A DNA stretch of 64,000 nucleotides from Kutzneria sp. (GCA_019239965.1 JAFAZC010000075.1:1-64000); one strand, 5' to 3'; positions 30,637-40,467 are shown, counted from the stretch's first letter. Notes: generated from the sequence alone by a model not told the origin. Numbers and translations: made by a program.

Positions 30637-31817
30637 CCAGCGTGCCGAAAGCGGATCCGGTGCGGTTGGCCCGGGCGTATCTGGTCAGGGTCGCCGAGCC
30701 GCCCGCACCGAGGCTGGTCGAACTCGTCGAACAGGAGGGTCCGATCCGCGCCGCTGAGTTGGTCCGGCGCGGTGCGGTCACCGGTGACGGTGTGCGGGAG
30801 ACCGCCGCACGCCGACACCTCGACCTGGCCTCTCAGGACGTGGCAGCGGCGGGAGCTGTCGGCGCACGTCTGATCATCCCGGAGGACGAGGACTGGCCTG
30901 GGTGGCAACTACTGGCGTTGCGATTGGCGGGTTCGCGCGGCATTCAAGGGATGGCCGAGCCGCTCGCGCTGTGGGTTCGCGGGGCCGCGGCACTCTCGGA
31001 GGTGGTCGACCGCTCGGTCTCGGTTGTCGGTGCCCGGTCGGCGTCGGGCTACGGCGAGCAGGTCGCCGGCGAGTTCGGGTACGGATTGGCGGCGCGGCAG
31101 GTGACTGTGGTGTCCGGTGCCGCGTACGGGATCGACGGGTCCGCACACAGGGGTGCGCTTGGAGCGGGCGGCCTCACGGTCGCGGTGCTGGGGTCCGGGA
31201 TCGACGTGGGCTATCCCGCTGGCCATGCCGGTCTGCTCCGCGCCATCGCGGAGCAGGGCCTGGTGATCAGTGAGCACCCGCCGGGCACGCCGCCGGCTCG
31301 CCATCGTTTCCTGGTTCGCAACAGGCTCATCGCGGCGCTTGGTGCGGGGGCGGTTGTGGTGGAGGCCGGGCGGCGCAGTGGCGCGCACAACACCGCTTCC
31401 ACTGCCCGAGTGCTCGGCCGAACGGTCATGGCCGTGCCAGGGCCGGTGACCTCGGCGATGTCGGTGGGGTGCCACCAGCTGCTCCGGTCGGGTGAAGCCA
31501 TCGCGGTGACGACCGTGGACGAGGTGGTCGAGACGATCGGGCGGGTCGGTGCCGATCTCGCCCCCCGGCAGAGGTCGCCCGCCAGGGCCACCGACGGCCT
31601 GGATCGTGTCGCGTTGCAGGTACACGAGGCGCTCAGCACCCGTGCCGAGCACAGCGACGAGTGGACAGCCGTGCAGTCCGGCGTGCCGCTTGAGCGGGTC
31701 AGGGCGCTGCTGTGCGAGCTGGAACTGCTCGGATTGGCCCAGCGCGGTGAATCGGGATGGCGCCGGGCGGCGGGACCATCGGCCAGGACGTCCCCCGGCC
31801 GGTGCGGCGGTTCTTGA
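30633..31817 (+). CDS. dprA: DNA-processing protein DprA
   Basis: DprA loads RecA onto incoming single-stranded DNA. This 394-residue protein has an N-terminal SAM-like region, the Rossmann core SVVGARSASGYGEQVAGEFG with SGAAYGIDGSAHRGAL, LGSGIDVGYPAGH and FLVRNRLIAAL, and a C-terminal winged helix. ATG 30633 overlaps the comM stop; the long open frame upstream is a shadow inside comM. DprA is widespread in bacteria not known to be competent. Confidence 0.94.
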   Translation: MTSVPKADPVRLARAYLVRVAEPPAPRLVELVEQEGPIRAAELVRRGAVTGDGVRETAARRHLDLASQDVAAAGAVGARLIIPEDEDWPGWQLLALRLAGSRGIQGMAEPLALWVRGAAALSEVVDRSVSVVGARSASGYGEQVAGEFGYGLAARQVTVVSGAAYGIDGSAHRGALGAGGLTVAVLGSGIDVGYPAGHAGLLRAIAEQGLVISEHPPGTPPARHRFLVRNRLIAALGAGAVVVEAGRRSGAHNTASTARVLGRTVMAVPGPVTSAMSVGCHQLLRSGEAIAVTTVDEVVETIGRVGADLAPRQRSPARATDGLDRVALQVHEALSTRAEHSDEWTAVQSGVPLERVRALLCELELLGLAQRGESGWRRAAGPSARTSPGRCGGS

Positions 31818-31844
31818 CCGGGACCGGGCCGCGGCGCAACGTAT

Positions 31845-32852
31845 GTGATTATGTCGCCGCCTCCCCACGACCCGACCAGCGGACAGCGACCGAACCGGAG
31901 TGGCACCGCCCTGACGGGCACGACACGGCCGAGCGGACGCACCGCAGCCGTCGGTACCGTGCTCGGCGACTATGAACGCCACCTCAGGTTGGAGCGAGGT
32001 CTGTCCGATCACACGGTGCGTGCCTACCTCGGTGACGTCGTATCGCTACTGGGTCATACCGCTGACGCGCAGCAGCCTGGTGATCTCGCCGATATCGACC
32101 TCGCGGCGCTGCGTGCCTGGCTGTCGCGGCTGAAAGCCGACGGAGCGAGTCGTACGACCCTGGCCAGGCGTTCCTCGGCGGCCAGAACGTTCACCGCGTG
32201 GGCGGCGCGGCGGGGACACCTGGCCACCGACCCGGGTCCGCTGCTGATGGCACCGAGGCCACACCGGACGCTGCCCGGGGTGCTTCGTCAGGACCAGGCC
32301 GCCGCGCTGCTGCGAATGTCGGCGTCGGCGGCGGCCGAGGGCGACGCACTCGCATTGCGGGACCAGGCTCTGCTGGAACTGCTCTACGCGACCGGTGTGC
32401 GTGTGTCGGAGCTCTGCGCTCTCGACCTGGACGACGTCGACTACTCCACACGGGTGGTCCGAGTCGCCGGAAAAGGGGGACGGCAGCGCAGCGTGCCGTT
32501 CGGGATTCCGGCCGAGAAAGCGCTCCGCCGCTGGCTCGACGAGGGACGGCCGACTGTGGTCAGAGTGGGGTCCCCGCCGGCTGTGCTCCTCGGGGCCCGC
32601 GGCGGCCGGCTGAACCAGCGCGTCGCGAGGACGATCGTGCACCAGGCGGTCGGTGCGGTTCCGGGGGCGACGGACATGGGGCCGCATGGGTTCAGGCACA
32701 CTGCCGCCACGCATCTGCTCGAGGGAGGCGCCGACCTACGGACCGTCCAAGAGCTGCTCGGCCACGCTACGCTCGCAACAACGCAGCTTTATACCCATGT
32801 CACTGTCGACCGGCTGAAGGCGATCCATGACCGAACCCACCCCCGTTCCTGA
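31845..32852 (+). CDS. xerC: Tyrosine recombinase XerC
   Basis: XerC resolves chromosome dimers at dif. All catalytic residues are visible: Arg in ATGVRVSEL, Lys in GKGGRQR, His-x-x-Arg in [10 protein letters not shown], His in [10 protein letters not shown] and Tyr in TQLYTHV. The N-terminal core-binding domain starts near [20 protein letters not shown] non-conserved leader of about 35 residues precedes it; GTG 31845 or ATG 31851 could be the start and neither has a ribosome site. As a chromosomal housekeeping gene after dprA it is not an integrase of a mobile element. Confidence 0.93.
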   Translation: MIMSPPPHDPTSGQRPNRSGTALTGTTRPSGRTAAVGTVLGDYERHLRLERGLSDHTVRAYLGDVVSLLGHTADAQQPGDLADIDLAALRAWLSRLKADGASRTTLARRSSAARTFTAWAARRGHLATDPGPLLMAPRPHRTLPGVLRQDQAAALLRMSASAAAEGDALALRDQALLELLYATGVRVSELCALDLDDVDYSTRVVRVAGKGGRQRSVPFGIPAEKALRRWLDEGRPTVVRVGSPPAVLLGARGGRLNQRVARTIVHQAVGAVPGATDMGPHGFRHTAATHLLEGGADLRTVQELLGHATLATTQLYTHVTVDRLKAIHDRTHPRS

Positions 32853-32874
32853 TGACGTAGGGGGAGGTTCCCGT

Positions 32875-33810
32875 ATGGCGACCGTGCCTGCCGTGCCCTC
32901 CCAGGAGACGCGCTCGATGCCTGACGGCGATGGTCACCAGGCGGATAACACGACGGCGGGCCGGGCCGACAAGTCAGCCGTGACCAACGGTGCACACGGC
33001 GCCGGTCAGCCCGACGGCATCCTTCCCGGAGACCAGCGCACGGCTGACGACGTCGAGGCGGGGATCGTCGCACTGTGGCGCCGTTACGGTCTCGGCCACG
33101 AACACCAACTGCGGGATCGCCTGGTGTTGCACTACGCGCCGCTGGTCAAGTACGTCGCCGGTCGGGTCGGCACGGGTCTGCCCGCCCATGTCGACGTCGC
33201 CGACCTGATCCAGTCCGGCATCTTCGGGCTGGTCGACGCCATCGAGAAGTTCGAACCAGAGCGTGGCCTCAAGTTCGAGACGTACGCGATGCAACGCATC
33301 CGTGGTGCGATCCTGGACGAGCTTCGATCACAGGACTGGGTTCCGCGTTCGGTCAGGAGCAGGGCACGAGACGTGGAACGAGCGCTGGAACGGTTGGGCG
33401 CCCGACTGCAACGGACGCCGACCGATGGGGAGCTGGCGAGTGAGCTCGGGATCAGCATCGACGAACTGCGCGAACTCTACGCTCAGCTCCAGCTGACCAG
33501 CGTCGCCGCGCTGGACGAGCTGATCGCGGCCGGGCGCGGCGGTGCGTCGCTGGCCGAGACCCTGCCCGACGACTACGCCGAGGATCCGGTCGCCACTCTG
33601 GTCGACCAGGACAGCCGTCGCCAGCTGGCGGCCGCCATCGAGCAGCTTGCCGAGCGGGATCGGATCGTGGTGACGCTGTACTACTTCGAGAACCTGACGC
33701 TCGCCGAGATCGGAAAGGTGCTTGGTGTCACCGAGTCCCGGGTGTGCCAACTGCACACCAGGGCGGTACTCAGGTTGCGCACGAAACTCGCCGAGCAGTC
33801 CGAACTGTGA
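32875..33810 (+). CDS. whiG: Sporulation-type sigma factor WhiG (FliA family)
   Basis: This 311-residue sigma-28-like factor has region 2 (YAPLVKYVAGRVGTGLP, DLIQSGIFGLVDAIEKFEP, KFETYAMQRIRGAILDELR), region 3 (DWVPRSVRSRARDVERALE) and region 4 (ALAERD-type helix followed by LTLAEIGKVLGVTESRVCQL). In Streptomyces WhiG commits aerial hyphae to sporulation and is held by RsiG with cyclic di-GMP, which could connect it to the GGDEF protein in this window. A GGGGGAGG ribosome site supports ATG 32875 over ATG 32827, which overlaps xerC. Confidence 0.93.
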   Translation: MATVPAVPSQETRSMPDGDGHQADNTTAGRADKSAVTNGAHGAGQPDGILPGDQRTADDVEAGIVALWRRYGLGHEHQLRDRLVLHYAPLVKYVAGRVGTGLPAHVDVADLIQSGIFGLVDAIEKFEPERGLKFETYAMQRIRGAILDELRSQDWVPRSVRSRARDVERALERLGARLQRTPTDGELASELGISIDELRELYAQLQLTSVAALDELIAAGRGGASLAETLPDDYAEDPVATLVDQDSRRQLAAAIEQLAERDRIVVTLYYFENLTLAEIGKVLGVTESRVCQLHTRAVLRLRTKLAEQSEL

Positions 33811-33832
33811 GCGGCCAGCGTCCAGGTCGGGG

Positions 33833-34321
33833 CTACGGATCCCGCCAGGGCAACAGGCGGACTCGGCCGGCCAGCAGGTGGAGTGGATCCAGGTACTCGG
33901 CGCCCCTGCGCGCTCCCCAGTGCAGACAGGGGCCCGGACAGCCGGCGTGGCCCTGGCGTAGCTGGCCGACTGGCTCGCCGCGCGCCACCCGCTGCCCGAC
34001 AGACACCGCGGGCGTCACCGGTTCATAGGTCGTTCGCAGACCGCCGGTGTGCTGGACGGACACCACGGGGCGGTCGGCGAGTTGGCCGGCGTACACCACG
34101 ACGCCGTCACCGGCGGCCAGGACCTGCTGGTTCACCGGGGCGCCGAGATCGACACCGCGGTGACCAGGCCCGAACGGCTGGGACGGTGCCTCGAACCGGC
34201 GCACGGTCGGATGCGGGGCCGCCAGCGGCCAGACGAATCGGGGCCGCGGTGCGGCCGCCGCGGGCGGAGCGAGCAGGGCCCACACGAAGGCGGCGGTGGC
34301 CATGACCAGAAAGGCGCGCAT
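33833..34321 (-). CDS. Exported M23/LytM-domain protein with altered catalytic His
   Basis: This 162-residue protein begins with a signal peptide (MRAFLVMATAAFVWALLA...AAAA) followed by a LytM fold: FGPGHRGVDLGAP supplies zinc ligands His and Asp, and the last motif is PCLHWGARRG. Active LytM enzymes have His-x-His there; here the first, general-base His is Cys, so peptidase activity is doubtful. Homologs at this locus in other actinobacteria seem to share the Cys (from memory). It is convergent with whiG and divergent from rpsB. Confidence 0.85.
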   Translation of the reverse strand: MRAFLVMATAAFVWALLAPPAAAAPRPRFVWPLAAPHPTVRRFEAPSQPFGPGHRGVDLGAPVNQQVLAAGDGVVVYAGQLADRPVVSVQHTGGLRTTYEPVTPAVSVGQRVARGEPVGQLRQGHAGCPGPCLHWGARRGAEYLDPLHLLAGRVRLLPWRDP

Positions 34322-34448
34322 GTGACCAGCGTCGATTCTCTCGGGTGGCGGCGCCACCGGCGGTGATCGAGATGTGGATGACGGGCGGGGATGTGGACAA
34401 CCGCTGGCGAGGACGGGCCGCCGGTTCGGGGGCTGGCGGCGGCCGGCG

Positions 34449-34676
34449 TACACTGGTTGGGCGACCCGTACGTGTACGGGGCGACTTCGCGTGCCACGGC
34501 ACACCTCTCGCGACCGACGGTCGCGTGGGGGAACACCGTTCGGCGGTCCCAGCGGCGCGACAGCGGCGATCGGGTACGAACGGTGGCCTGGCACCAGGGC
34601 ACGGGGTCACCGACCCCCTGCGACAACCGAACGCGCGCCATCGGGCGCGCTCGACACCACGAGGTGTTTACCGGCC
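34449..34676 (+). promoter_or_regulatory. rpsB promoter and structured 5' leader
   Basis: The 355-bp stretch between the LytM gene and rpsB has no credible gene. TACACT at 34449-34454 is a possible -10. Hairpins follow: CCCGTA/TACGGG (34465-34480), CGCGACC/GGTCGCG (34509-34525), GGGGTC/GACCCC (34603-34617), GCGCGCC/GGCGCGC (34633-34650) and ACACC/GGTGT (34654-34667). The last one contains the GAGG ribosome site in its loop and 3' arm, which suggests translational control of rpsB-tsf, perhaps by S2. Nothing notable is seen at 34322-34440. Confidence 0.55.
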
Positions 34677-35489
34677 ATGGCCGTCGTCACCATGAAACAG
34701 CTGCTCGACAGCGGCGTGCACTTCGGGCACCAGACCAGGCGCTGGAACCCCAAGATGAAGCGGTTCATCTTCACCGAGCGCAACGGCATCTACATCATCG
34801 ACCTGCAGCAGACCCTGACCTACATCGACCGGGCCTACGAGTTCGTCAAGGAGACCGTCGCCCACGGCGGTTCGATCCTGTTCGTCGGCACCAAGAAGCA
34901 GGCGCAGGAGGCCATCGCGCACGAGGCGCTCAGGGTCGGGATGCCCTTCGTCAACCAGCGTTGGCTGGGCGGCATGCTCACCAACTTCACCACCGTGCAC
35001 AAGCGCCTGCAGCGCCTCAAGGAGTTGGAGGCGATGGAGCAGACCGGTGGCTTCCAGGGTCTGACCAAGAAGGAGATCCTGATGCTCACCCGGGAGAAGG
35101 GCAAGCTGGAGAAGACCCTCGGCGGTATCAGGGACATGGGGAGGGTGCCGAGCGCGGTGTGGATCGTGGACACCAAGAAGGAGCACATCGCCGTCGGCGA
35201 GGCGCGCAAGCTCGGTATCCCGATCGTGGCCATCCTGGACACCAACTGCGACCCCGACGAGGTCGACTACCCTATTCCCGGCAACGACGACGCGATCCGC
35301 TCGGCCGCGCTGCTGACCAAGGTCGTCGCCGAGGCGGCGGCGGCCGGCCTGATCGCCCGTGCGGGCGCGAGGACGAAGGACAGCGTCGCCGCCGACGACA
35401 AGGCTATCGCCGCCGAAGAGCCGCTTGCGGAGTGGGAGCAGGACCTGCTCGTCAGCGCCAGCGCCGAAGGCGGCTCCACCAACGCCTGA
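34677..35489 (+). CDS. rpsB: 30S ribosomal protein S2
   Basis: This is a 270-residue S2 starting [20 protein letters not shown] with conserved [32 protein letters not shown] and [17 protein letters not shown] blocks. The frame opens 300 nt earlier but the leader does not code for the family N-terminus. It is followed by tsf after 51 nt, the universal rpsB-tsf pair. Confidence 0.98.
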   Translation: MAVVTMKQLLDSGVHFGHQTRRWNPKMKRFIFTERNGIYIIDLQQTLTYIDRAYEFVKETVAHGGSILFVGTKKQAQEAIAHEALRVGMPFVNQRWLGGMLTNFTTVHKRLQRLKELEAMEQTGGFQGLTKKEILMLTREKGKLEKTLGGIRDMGRVPSAVWIVDTKKEHIAVGEARKLGIPIVAILDTNCDPDEVDYPIPGNDDAIRSAALLTKVVAEAAAAGLIARAGARTKDSVAADDKAIAAEEPLAEWEQDLLVSASAEGGSTNA

Positions 35490-35540
35490 TCCACGGCCAG
35501 TACTGCCCGCGCGTACCGCAAAGGAAACGGACACCGCACG

Positions 35541-36356
35541 ATGCCGAACTACACCACGGCCGACGTGAAGAAGCTTCGCGAGCTCACCGGCTCTGGAATG
35601 ATGGACTGCAAGAAGGCCCTTGAGGAGGCCGACGGAGACTTCGACAAGGCTGTCGAGATCCTGCGCATCAAGGGGGCGAAGGACGTCGGCAAGCGCGCCG
35701 GCAGGGCCACCGCCAACGGCCTTGTCGCCGCCGAGGCCGGCGTTATGGTCGAACTGAACTGCGAGACCGACTTCGTCGCCAAGAACATCGAGTTCCAGGA
35801 GCTCGCCGCGAAGATCGTCGCGGCGGCGGGTGACGCCAAGGTCACCGACGTCGAGGCACTCGGTGCGGTCACACTGGCCGAGGGCACGGTGTCGGACGCC
35901 GTGCAGGCACTGTCGGCCAAGATCGGCGAGAAGCTGGCGATCCGACGCCTCGTACGGTTCGACGGTCAGGTCAACACCTACCTGCACCGTCGTTCCTCCG
36001 ACCTGCCGCCGGCGGTCGGTGTGTTGGTGGAGTACTCAGGCGGCGACGTCGAGGCGGTGCGCGGTGTCGGCATGCAGATCGCCGCGATGAAGCCCCGGTT
36101 CGTCACCCGTGACGAGGTACCCGCTGAGGTTGTCGCCCACGAACGGCGCATCGCCGAGGAGACCGCTCGCGAGGAAGGCAAGCCGGAACAGGCGCTGCCC
36201 AAGATCGTCGAAGGCCGTCTCAACGGATTCTTCAAGGACGTCGTCCTGCTCGAGCAGCCCTCGGTGCAGGAGTCCAAGAAGTCCGTGAAGGCCGTCCTCG
36301 ACGAGGCTGGTGTGACCGTGACCCGCTTCGCCCGGTTCGAGGTGGGGCAGGACTGA
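35541..36356 (+). CDS. tsf: Elongation factor Ts
   Basis: This is a 271-residue nucleotide-exchange factor for EF-Tu. The N-terminal UBA-like domain has the signature [18 protein letters not shown] and is followed by [11 protein letters not shown] and the two dimerisation/core subdomains. Start ATG 35541 with AAAGGAAACGG upstream. Confidence 0.98.
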   Translation: MPNYTTADVKKLRELTGSGMMDCKKALEEADGDFDKAVEILRIKGAKDVGKRAGRATANGLVAAEAGVMVELNCETDFVAKNIEFQELAAKIVAAAGDAKVTDVEALGAVTLAEGTVSDAVQALSAKIGEKLAIRRLVRFDGQVNTYLHRRSSDLPPAVGVLVEYSGGDVEAVRGVGMQIAAMKPRFVTRDEVPAEVVAHERRIAEETAREEGKPEQALPKIVEGRLNGFFKDVVLLEQPSVQESKKSVKAVLDEAGVTVTRFARFEVGQD

Positions 36357-36368
36357 TCGTGGTGTGGT

Positions 36369-36410
36369 GGCGGGGTCGCCGTGCTGGCAGGCCAGATTGG
36401 CGACCCCGCC
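36369..36410 (+). terminator. Terminator-like hairpin after tsf
   Basis: GGCGGGGTCGCC (36369-36380) pairs perfectly with GGCGACCCCGCC (36399-36410) across an 18-nt loop, 12 nt after the tsf stop. No T-run follows, as is common in high-G+C genomes. Confidence 0.7.
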
Positions 36411-36458
36411 TTCGCATGTCCAAGTCGACCGTGGTCACCGCACTAGTGAGGAGGACGA

Positions 36459-37214
36459 ATGTCGCTGATGGAGGACGAGGCGGTCCACGTCGGTTACCGC
36501 AGGGTGCTGCTCAAGCTGGGCGGCGAGATGTTCGGTGGCGGCGCGGTCGGTGTCGATCCTGATGTCGTGCACGCGGTTGCCCGGCAGATCGCCGAGGTCG
36601 TCCGTGAGGGCGCGCAGGTCGCCATCGTGATCGGCGGTGGCAACTTCTTTCGGGGCGCCGAGCTCAGCCAGCGCGGCATGGACCGGGACCGGGCCGACTA
36701 CATGGCGATGCTGGGCACCGTCATGAACTGCCTCGCGTTGCAGGACTTCCTTGAGAAGCAGGGCATCGACACCCGGGTGCAGACCGCGATCACGATGGGG
36801 CAGGTCGCAGAGCCCTACATTCCGCGGCGGGCCGAGCGCCATCTCGAGAAGGGCCGTGTCGTCATTTTCGCGGGCGGCGTCGGCATGCCGTATTTCTCCA
36901 CCGACACCGCGGCCGCCCAACGCGCGCTGGAGATCGGCTGCGACGTGGTGCTGATGGCCAAGGCCGTTGATGGCGTCTACGACGCCGACCCCCGTCGTGA
37001 CCCCAACGCGACGATGTTCGACAGCATCACCCACCGAGAGGTGCTCGAGCGCGGACTCGAGGTGGCCGACTCGACGGCGTTCAGCCTGTGCCAGGACAAC
37101 AACATGCCGATCATCGTGTTCAACCTGCTCGTCGAGGGGAACATCGCACGTGCGGTGCGCGGTGAGAAGATCGGCACCGTGGTACACACCCCTGACGAGG
37201 GGCCGGCGGCCTGA
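36459..37214 (+). CDS. pyrH: Uridylate kinase
   Basis: This 251-residue hexameric UMP kinase of the amino-acid-kinase fold makes UDP. Conserved blocks are [38 protein letters not shown] and [16 protein letters not shown] 36459 follows a GAGGAGG site. Its own promoter probably lies after the tsf hairpin. Order tsf-pyrH-frr is widely conserved. Confidence 0.97.
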   Translation: MSLMEDEAVHVGYRRVLLKLGGEMFGGGAVGVDPDVVHAVARQIAEVVREGAQVAIVIGGGNFFRGAELSQRGMDRDRADYMAMLGTVMNCLALQDFLEKQGIDTRVQTAITMGQVAEPYIPRRAERHLEKGRVVIFAGGVGMPYFSTDTAAAQRALEIGCDVVLMAKAVDGVYDADPRRDPNATMFDSITHREVLERGLEVADSTAFSLCQDNNMPIIVFNLLVEGNIARAVRGEKIGTVVHTPDEGPAA

Positions 37215-37270
37215 GGCTGGAATGGTGGACACCGGTAGCACAGGCAGACGTCCGTAGCCACCGAGGATCT

Positions 37271-37286
37271 GCTCGCAGGAGCGAGC
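37271..37286 (+). promoter_or_regulatory. Hairpin adjoining the frr ribosome site
   Basis: GCTCGC-AGGA-GCGAGC forms a 6-bp stem ending four bases before the AAGGAG site of frr. Its loop itself contains AGGA. It may tune frr translation. Confidence 0.4.
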
Positions 37287-37300
37287 GATAAGGAGCAGCC

Positions 37301-37858
37301 GTGATCGACGAGACCCTCCTCGACGCAGAGGAGAAGATGGAATCCGCGGTGTCGGTGGCCAAGGACCACCTGGCCGCCGTGCGTACTGGTCGGGCCAATG
37401 CCACCATGTTCCAGGGCATCCAGGTCGACTACTACGGCTCGCCCACCCCGATCAACCAGTTGGCCGGTATCACGATTCCCGAGGCCAGAATGGTGATCAT
37501 CAAGCCTTATGACGTCAGCCAGCTCAAGGAGATCGAGAAGGCCATCCGCGACTCCGATCTCGGGGTGAACCCCACCAACGACGGCGCGATCATCCGAGTG
37601 GTGATTCCGCAGCTGTCCGAGGAGCGCCGCAGGGACATGGTCAAGGTCGCCAAGAGCAAGGGCGAGGACGCCAAGGTGGCCGTTCGCAACATTCGGCGCA
37701 AGGCCAAGGAGGAGCTCGATCGCATCGCCAAGGACGGCGAGGCGAGTGAGGACGACGTGGCGCGCGCCGAGAAGGAGCTGCAGCACCTCACCGACAAGTA
37801 CGTCGGGCAGGTCGATGTGCTGGTCAAGCACAAGGAAGCCGAGTTGCTCGAGGTCTGA
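37301..37858 (+). CDS. frr: Ribosome recycling factor
   Basis: This 185-residue factor splits post-termination ribosomes with EF-G. Family blocks include [61 protein letters not shown] and [15 protein letters not shown] start with AAGGAG. It is followed closely by cdsA. Confidence 0.98.
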   Translation: MIDETLLDAEEKMESAVSVAKDHLAAVRTGRANATMFQGIQVDYYGSPTPINQLAGITIPEARMVIIKPYDVSQLKEIEKAIRDSDLGVNPTNDGAIIRVVIPQLSEERRRDMVKVAKSKGEDAKVAVRNIRRKAKEELDRIAKDGEASEDDVARAEKELQHLTDKYVGQVDVLVKHKEAELLEV

Positions 37859-37889
37859 GCGGAACGGTGAGGAAAGTTGCCGGGGTGCG

Positions 37890-38774
37890 ATGACGATCGG
37901 CGGAAGACAAGAAACACCTGACGCGTCTGCCGACGAGTCGGGTGGCGGTGAAACGCCCGTGCCCTCGCGGGCTGGACGGAACCTTCCGGCCGCTCTCGCG
38001 GTCGGATTCGGCCTTGGCGGGCTGATCCTGGGGTGCCTTCTGGTGGCACCGAAGCTGTTCGTCGGCATCGTGGCGATCGCGGTCGCGGTGGCCACCGTCG
38101 AACTGGCCGGCGCGCTTCGCCGTGCGGCCGGTATCACCGTGACCCTGGTTCCGGTTCTGCTTGGCGGGCAGGCCATGGTGTGGCTGTCCTGGCCGTTCGA
38201 ACGGACTGGCCTCGTGGCGGCGTTCGCGGTGACGATCCTTGCCTGCTTGGTCTGGCGTTTCACCGGAGGCACCGAGGGTTACGTCCGTGACGTCACCGCC
38301 TCGGTGTTCGTCGCCGGATATGTGCCGCTGTTCGCGTCCTTCGCGGCCATGCTTGTGGTGCCCGCGGACGGCATGTTCAGAGTGGTGTGCTTCATGATCG
38401 GCGTGATCTGTTCGGACACCGGCGGGTACACCGCGGGCGTGCTTCTGGGCAGGCATCCGATGGCTCCGCGCATCAGTCCGAAGAAGTCCTGGGAGGGATT
38501 CACCGGTTCGCTGGTGGCCGGCATGCTCGGCAGCGCACTGGCGGTCTCCTTGCTGTTGCACGGCCAGTGGTGGCAGGGGGTTGTGCTCGGTGCGGCCATG
38601 GTGGGCACGGCGACCGTTGGCGACCTCGTCGAGTCGCTGATCAAACGTGATCTCGGGATCAAGGATATGGGCACCCTGCTCCCGGGCCACGGTGGTCTGA
38701 TGGACCGCCTGGACTCCCTGTTGCCCTCCGCCGTCGTAGCCTGGCTCTTGCTGAGCCTGTTCGTGCCATCGTGA
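37890..38774 (+). CDS. cdsA: Phosphatidate cytidylyltransferase
   Basis: This 294-residue membrane enzyme makes CDP-diacylglycerol from phosphatidate and CTP. After a polar N-terminus of about 40 residues there are seven to eight helices and the C-terminal signature GDLVESLIKRDLGIKDMGTL with LPGHGGLMDRLDSLL. The start at ATG 37890 is chosen over a longer frame lying inside frr. Order frr-cdsA-rlmN is conserved in relatives, but an insertion separates cdsA from rlmN here. Confidence 0.95.
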   Translation: MTIGGRQETPDASADESGGGETPVPSRAGRNLPAALAVGFGLGGLILGCLLVAPKLFVGIVAIAVAVATVELAGALRRAAGITVTLVPVLLGGQAMVWLSWPFERTGLVAAFAVTILACLVWRFTGGTEGYVRDVTASVFVAGYVPLFASFAAMLVVPADGMFRVVCFMIGVICSDTGGYTAGVLLGRHPMAPRISPKKSWEGFTGSLVAGMLGSALAVSLLLHGQWWQGVVLGAAMVGTATVGDLVESLIKRDLGIKDMGTLLPGHGGLMDRLDSLLPSAVVAWLLLSLFVPS

Positions 38775-38792
38775 GTCCTCTGTGGACATCCG

Positions 38793-39572
38793 CTAGTCGT
38801 CGTACGGATCGTCGTAGGATTCCTCGTCGTCCGGAGTCGGACTGATCACCGAGAAGGCGGCTCCGAGCGGATCCTCCAGCACGGCCACCCTGCCGTAGGC
38901 GGAATCGAAAGGATCGACGGTGATCGTGCCACCATGCCGCTCGGCGCACTCGGCGGTGCGGTCGGTGCCCAGTTCGTCCAGCACTCGGAAGAACAGCATC
39001 CAGTGCGGAGCGGTGGTAACAGGGAAGTCGGAGTCCATGCGGTACCGGCCGAGCACAGCGGTACCACCGAGCCACCAGATCGTGTAGTCAAGGTCGACTC
39101 CATCGCCGACCTGTCCCTGGCTGTAGCCGAACAGGCCGCGGAAGAACTTGTCGGCGGCCTGGCCGTCACGGGTGTTGAGATCGGCCCATTCGAACGAGCC
39201 CGGCACGCCGACGGTGAACTGCCGCCCCGGGCTCGGTTTGCTCAACGCGACGGCGGCACCGCTGGGATCCTCGGCGACCACGAATCGACCGTCGATGGGA
39301 CCGCGCAGTACCTGGCCCCCGTGCTGCCGCACGCGTTCCACCGCGATCCAGGGGTTGCGGATCGTCAGGTGCAGGGTCCATGTGGTGCGTGGGCCCGGGT
39401 GCAGCCCGGCGACCAGGTTTCCCTTGGCCAGTGCGGTGGCGTAGTGGCTGGCGTCGGTGGTGAAATGCCAATCGAACAAGGCGCTGTAGAACCGCATGCT
39501 CGCTTCCGGGTCCGTGCTTGCCAAGTCGACCCAGCACGGATTGCCGAGAAGGAGATCCGCGGTGTTGGTCAT
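38793..39572 (-). CDS. VOC family (glyoxalase-like) protein, two tandem domains
   Basis: This 259-residue protein is built of two vicinal-oxygen-chelate modules. Module 1 starts at NPCWVDLASTDPEASMRFYS and ends at FVVAEDPSGAAVALSKP; module 2 starts at FEWADLNTRDGQAADKFFRG and ends at VAVLEDPLGAAFSVI. ATG 39572 has GAGGAG six bases upstream. Such proteins include antibiotic-binding and dioxygenase-like members; nothing fixes the substrate. An Asp/Glu/Tyr-rich tail ends the protein. It is convergent with cdsA. Confidence 0.85.
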   Translation of the reverse strand: MTNTADLLLGNPCWVDLASTDPEASMRFYSALFDWHFTTDASHYATALAKGNLVAGLHPGPRTTWTLHLTIRNPWIAVERVRQHGGQVLRGPIDGRFVVAEDPSGAAVALSKPSPGRQFTVGVPGSFEWADLNTRDGQAADKFFRGLFGYSQGQVGDGVDLDYTIWWLGGTAVLGRYRMDSDFPVTTAPHWMLFFRVLDELGTDRTAECAERHGGTITVDPFDSAYGRVAVLEDPLGAAFSVISPTPDDEESYDDPYDD

Positions 39573-39669
39573 GGGCATCTCCTCAGCGTGAGGCGGGGTT
39601 CTACCCACCGTCATCAATGATCAAGCCCGCGTTGTCCCGTGACAAGAGTCCACATGATTGGCTTGACAC

Positions 39670-40431
39670 ATGGCAAAGGCGTGGCTGTCCACTCGTGCGG
39701 CGAGGGCACGGACGAGGCTGGCTGGCGCGCACGTCCTACCGAGCCCGAACATCTGGCGCTGGCCCGAGCTGTATGAGATCGAGAACCGCGCCCAGGACAG
39801 CGCCGGGCGGCTGTGGCGGGCGCTGCGCGAAGAGTGTGACTGGACCGGCCTCGACGTGGTCGACGTCGGCTGCGGTGACGGCTTCCACCTGACGACCTTC
39901 GCCGACGACGCGGCGAGCGTCACCGGCATCGAGCCGCATCCACCGTTGGCGACGCGGGCGAGCGGACGTGTTCGAGGACTCGGCGCGGTTCGCGTGCTCG
40001 CGGGCACGGCACAGCGGTTGCCGCTGCCGGACACCAGCGTCGACCTGGTGCACGCTCGAACCGCGTACTTCTTCGGGCCAGGGTGTGAACCGGGCATGCT
40101 GGAGGCTGATCGGGTGCTGCGACCGGGCGGCGCACTGGCCATCGTCGACCTTGACGGGACGCGTCCTCCGTACGGTTCGTGGCTGTGTGCCGATGTCGCC
40201 GGCTACGACCCATTCGCTGTCGAACAGTTCTTTGCGGTCAAGGGATTCAGCTGTAGGAAGGTCGACACGCTGTGGCGGTTCGGCAGCCGGTCCGAGCTCG
40301 AGGCGGTACTGCGGATCGAGTTCTCCGCCGCCACGGCGGAACGGGCCATCGCGGCGACACCCGGCCTCGAGATCCCGGTTGGCTACCGGCTGCACGTCCG
40401 CCGCAAGCCAACCGGCCTGATTGTGTCGTGA
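39670..40431 (+). CDS. Class I SAM-dependent methyltransferase
   Basis: This 253-residue protein has SAM-binding motif I VVDVGCGDGFHLTTF, the acidic end of strand 2 in VTGIEPHPPLA, motif III-like LPLPDTSVDLVHARTAYFF and post-motif VLRPGGALAIVDLDG, a methyltransferase-11 layout. An Arg/Ala-rich N-terminus precedes NIWRWPELYEIENRAQD, a block common to an actinobacterial subfamily of unknown substrate. It is divergent from the VOC gene. Confidence 0.88.
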   Translation: MAKAWLSTRAARARTRLAGAHVLPSPNIWRWPELYEIENRAQDSAGRLWRALREECDWTGLDVVDVGCGDGFHLTTFADDAASVTGIEPHPPLATRASGRVRGLGAVRVLAGTAQRLPLPDTSVDLVHARTAYFFGPGCEPGMLEADRVLRPGGALAIVDLDGTRPPYGSWLCADVAGYDPFAVEQFFAVKGFSCRKVDTLWRFGSRSELEAVLRIEFSAATAERAIAATPGLEIPVGYRLHVRRKPTGLIVS

Positions 40432-40467
40432 CGGGGGCCGCGACCGACCCCCGTCACCACACCGGTT

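Noticed and set aside
31845-32852. Tyrosine recombinase as the integrase of a mobile element
   Set aside because: It has XerC features and sits between dprA and whiG in the conserved backbone; no attachment repeats or phage genes accompany it.
32827-32874. ATG 32827 as the whiG start
   Set aside because: It overlaps xerC and has no ribosome site, whereas ATG 32875 follows GGGGGAGG at good spacing.
34374-34676. Open extension upstream of the rpsB ATG
   Set aside because: The S2 family begins at [13 protein letters not shown]; the extension is Arg/Gly-rich, uncharacteristic, and lies over leader hairpins.
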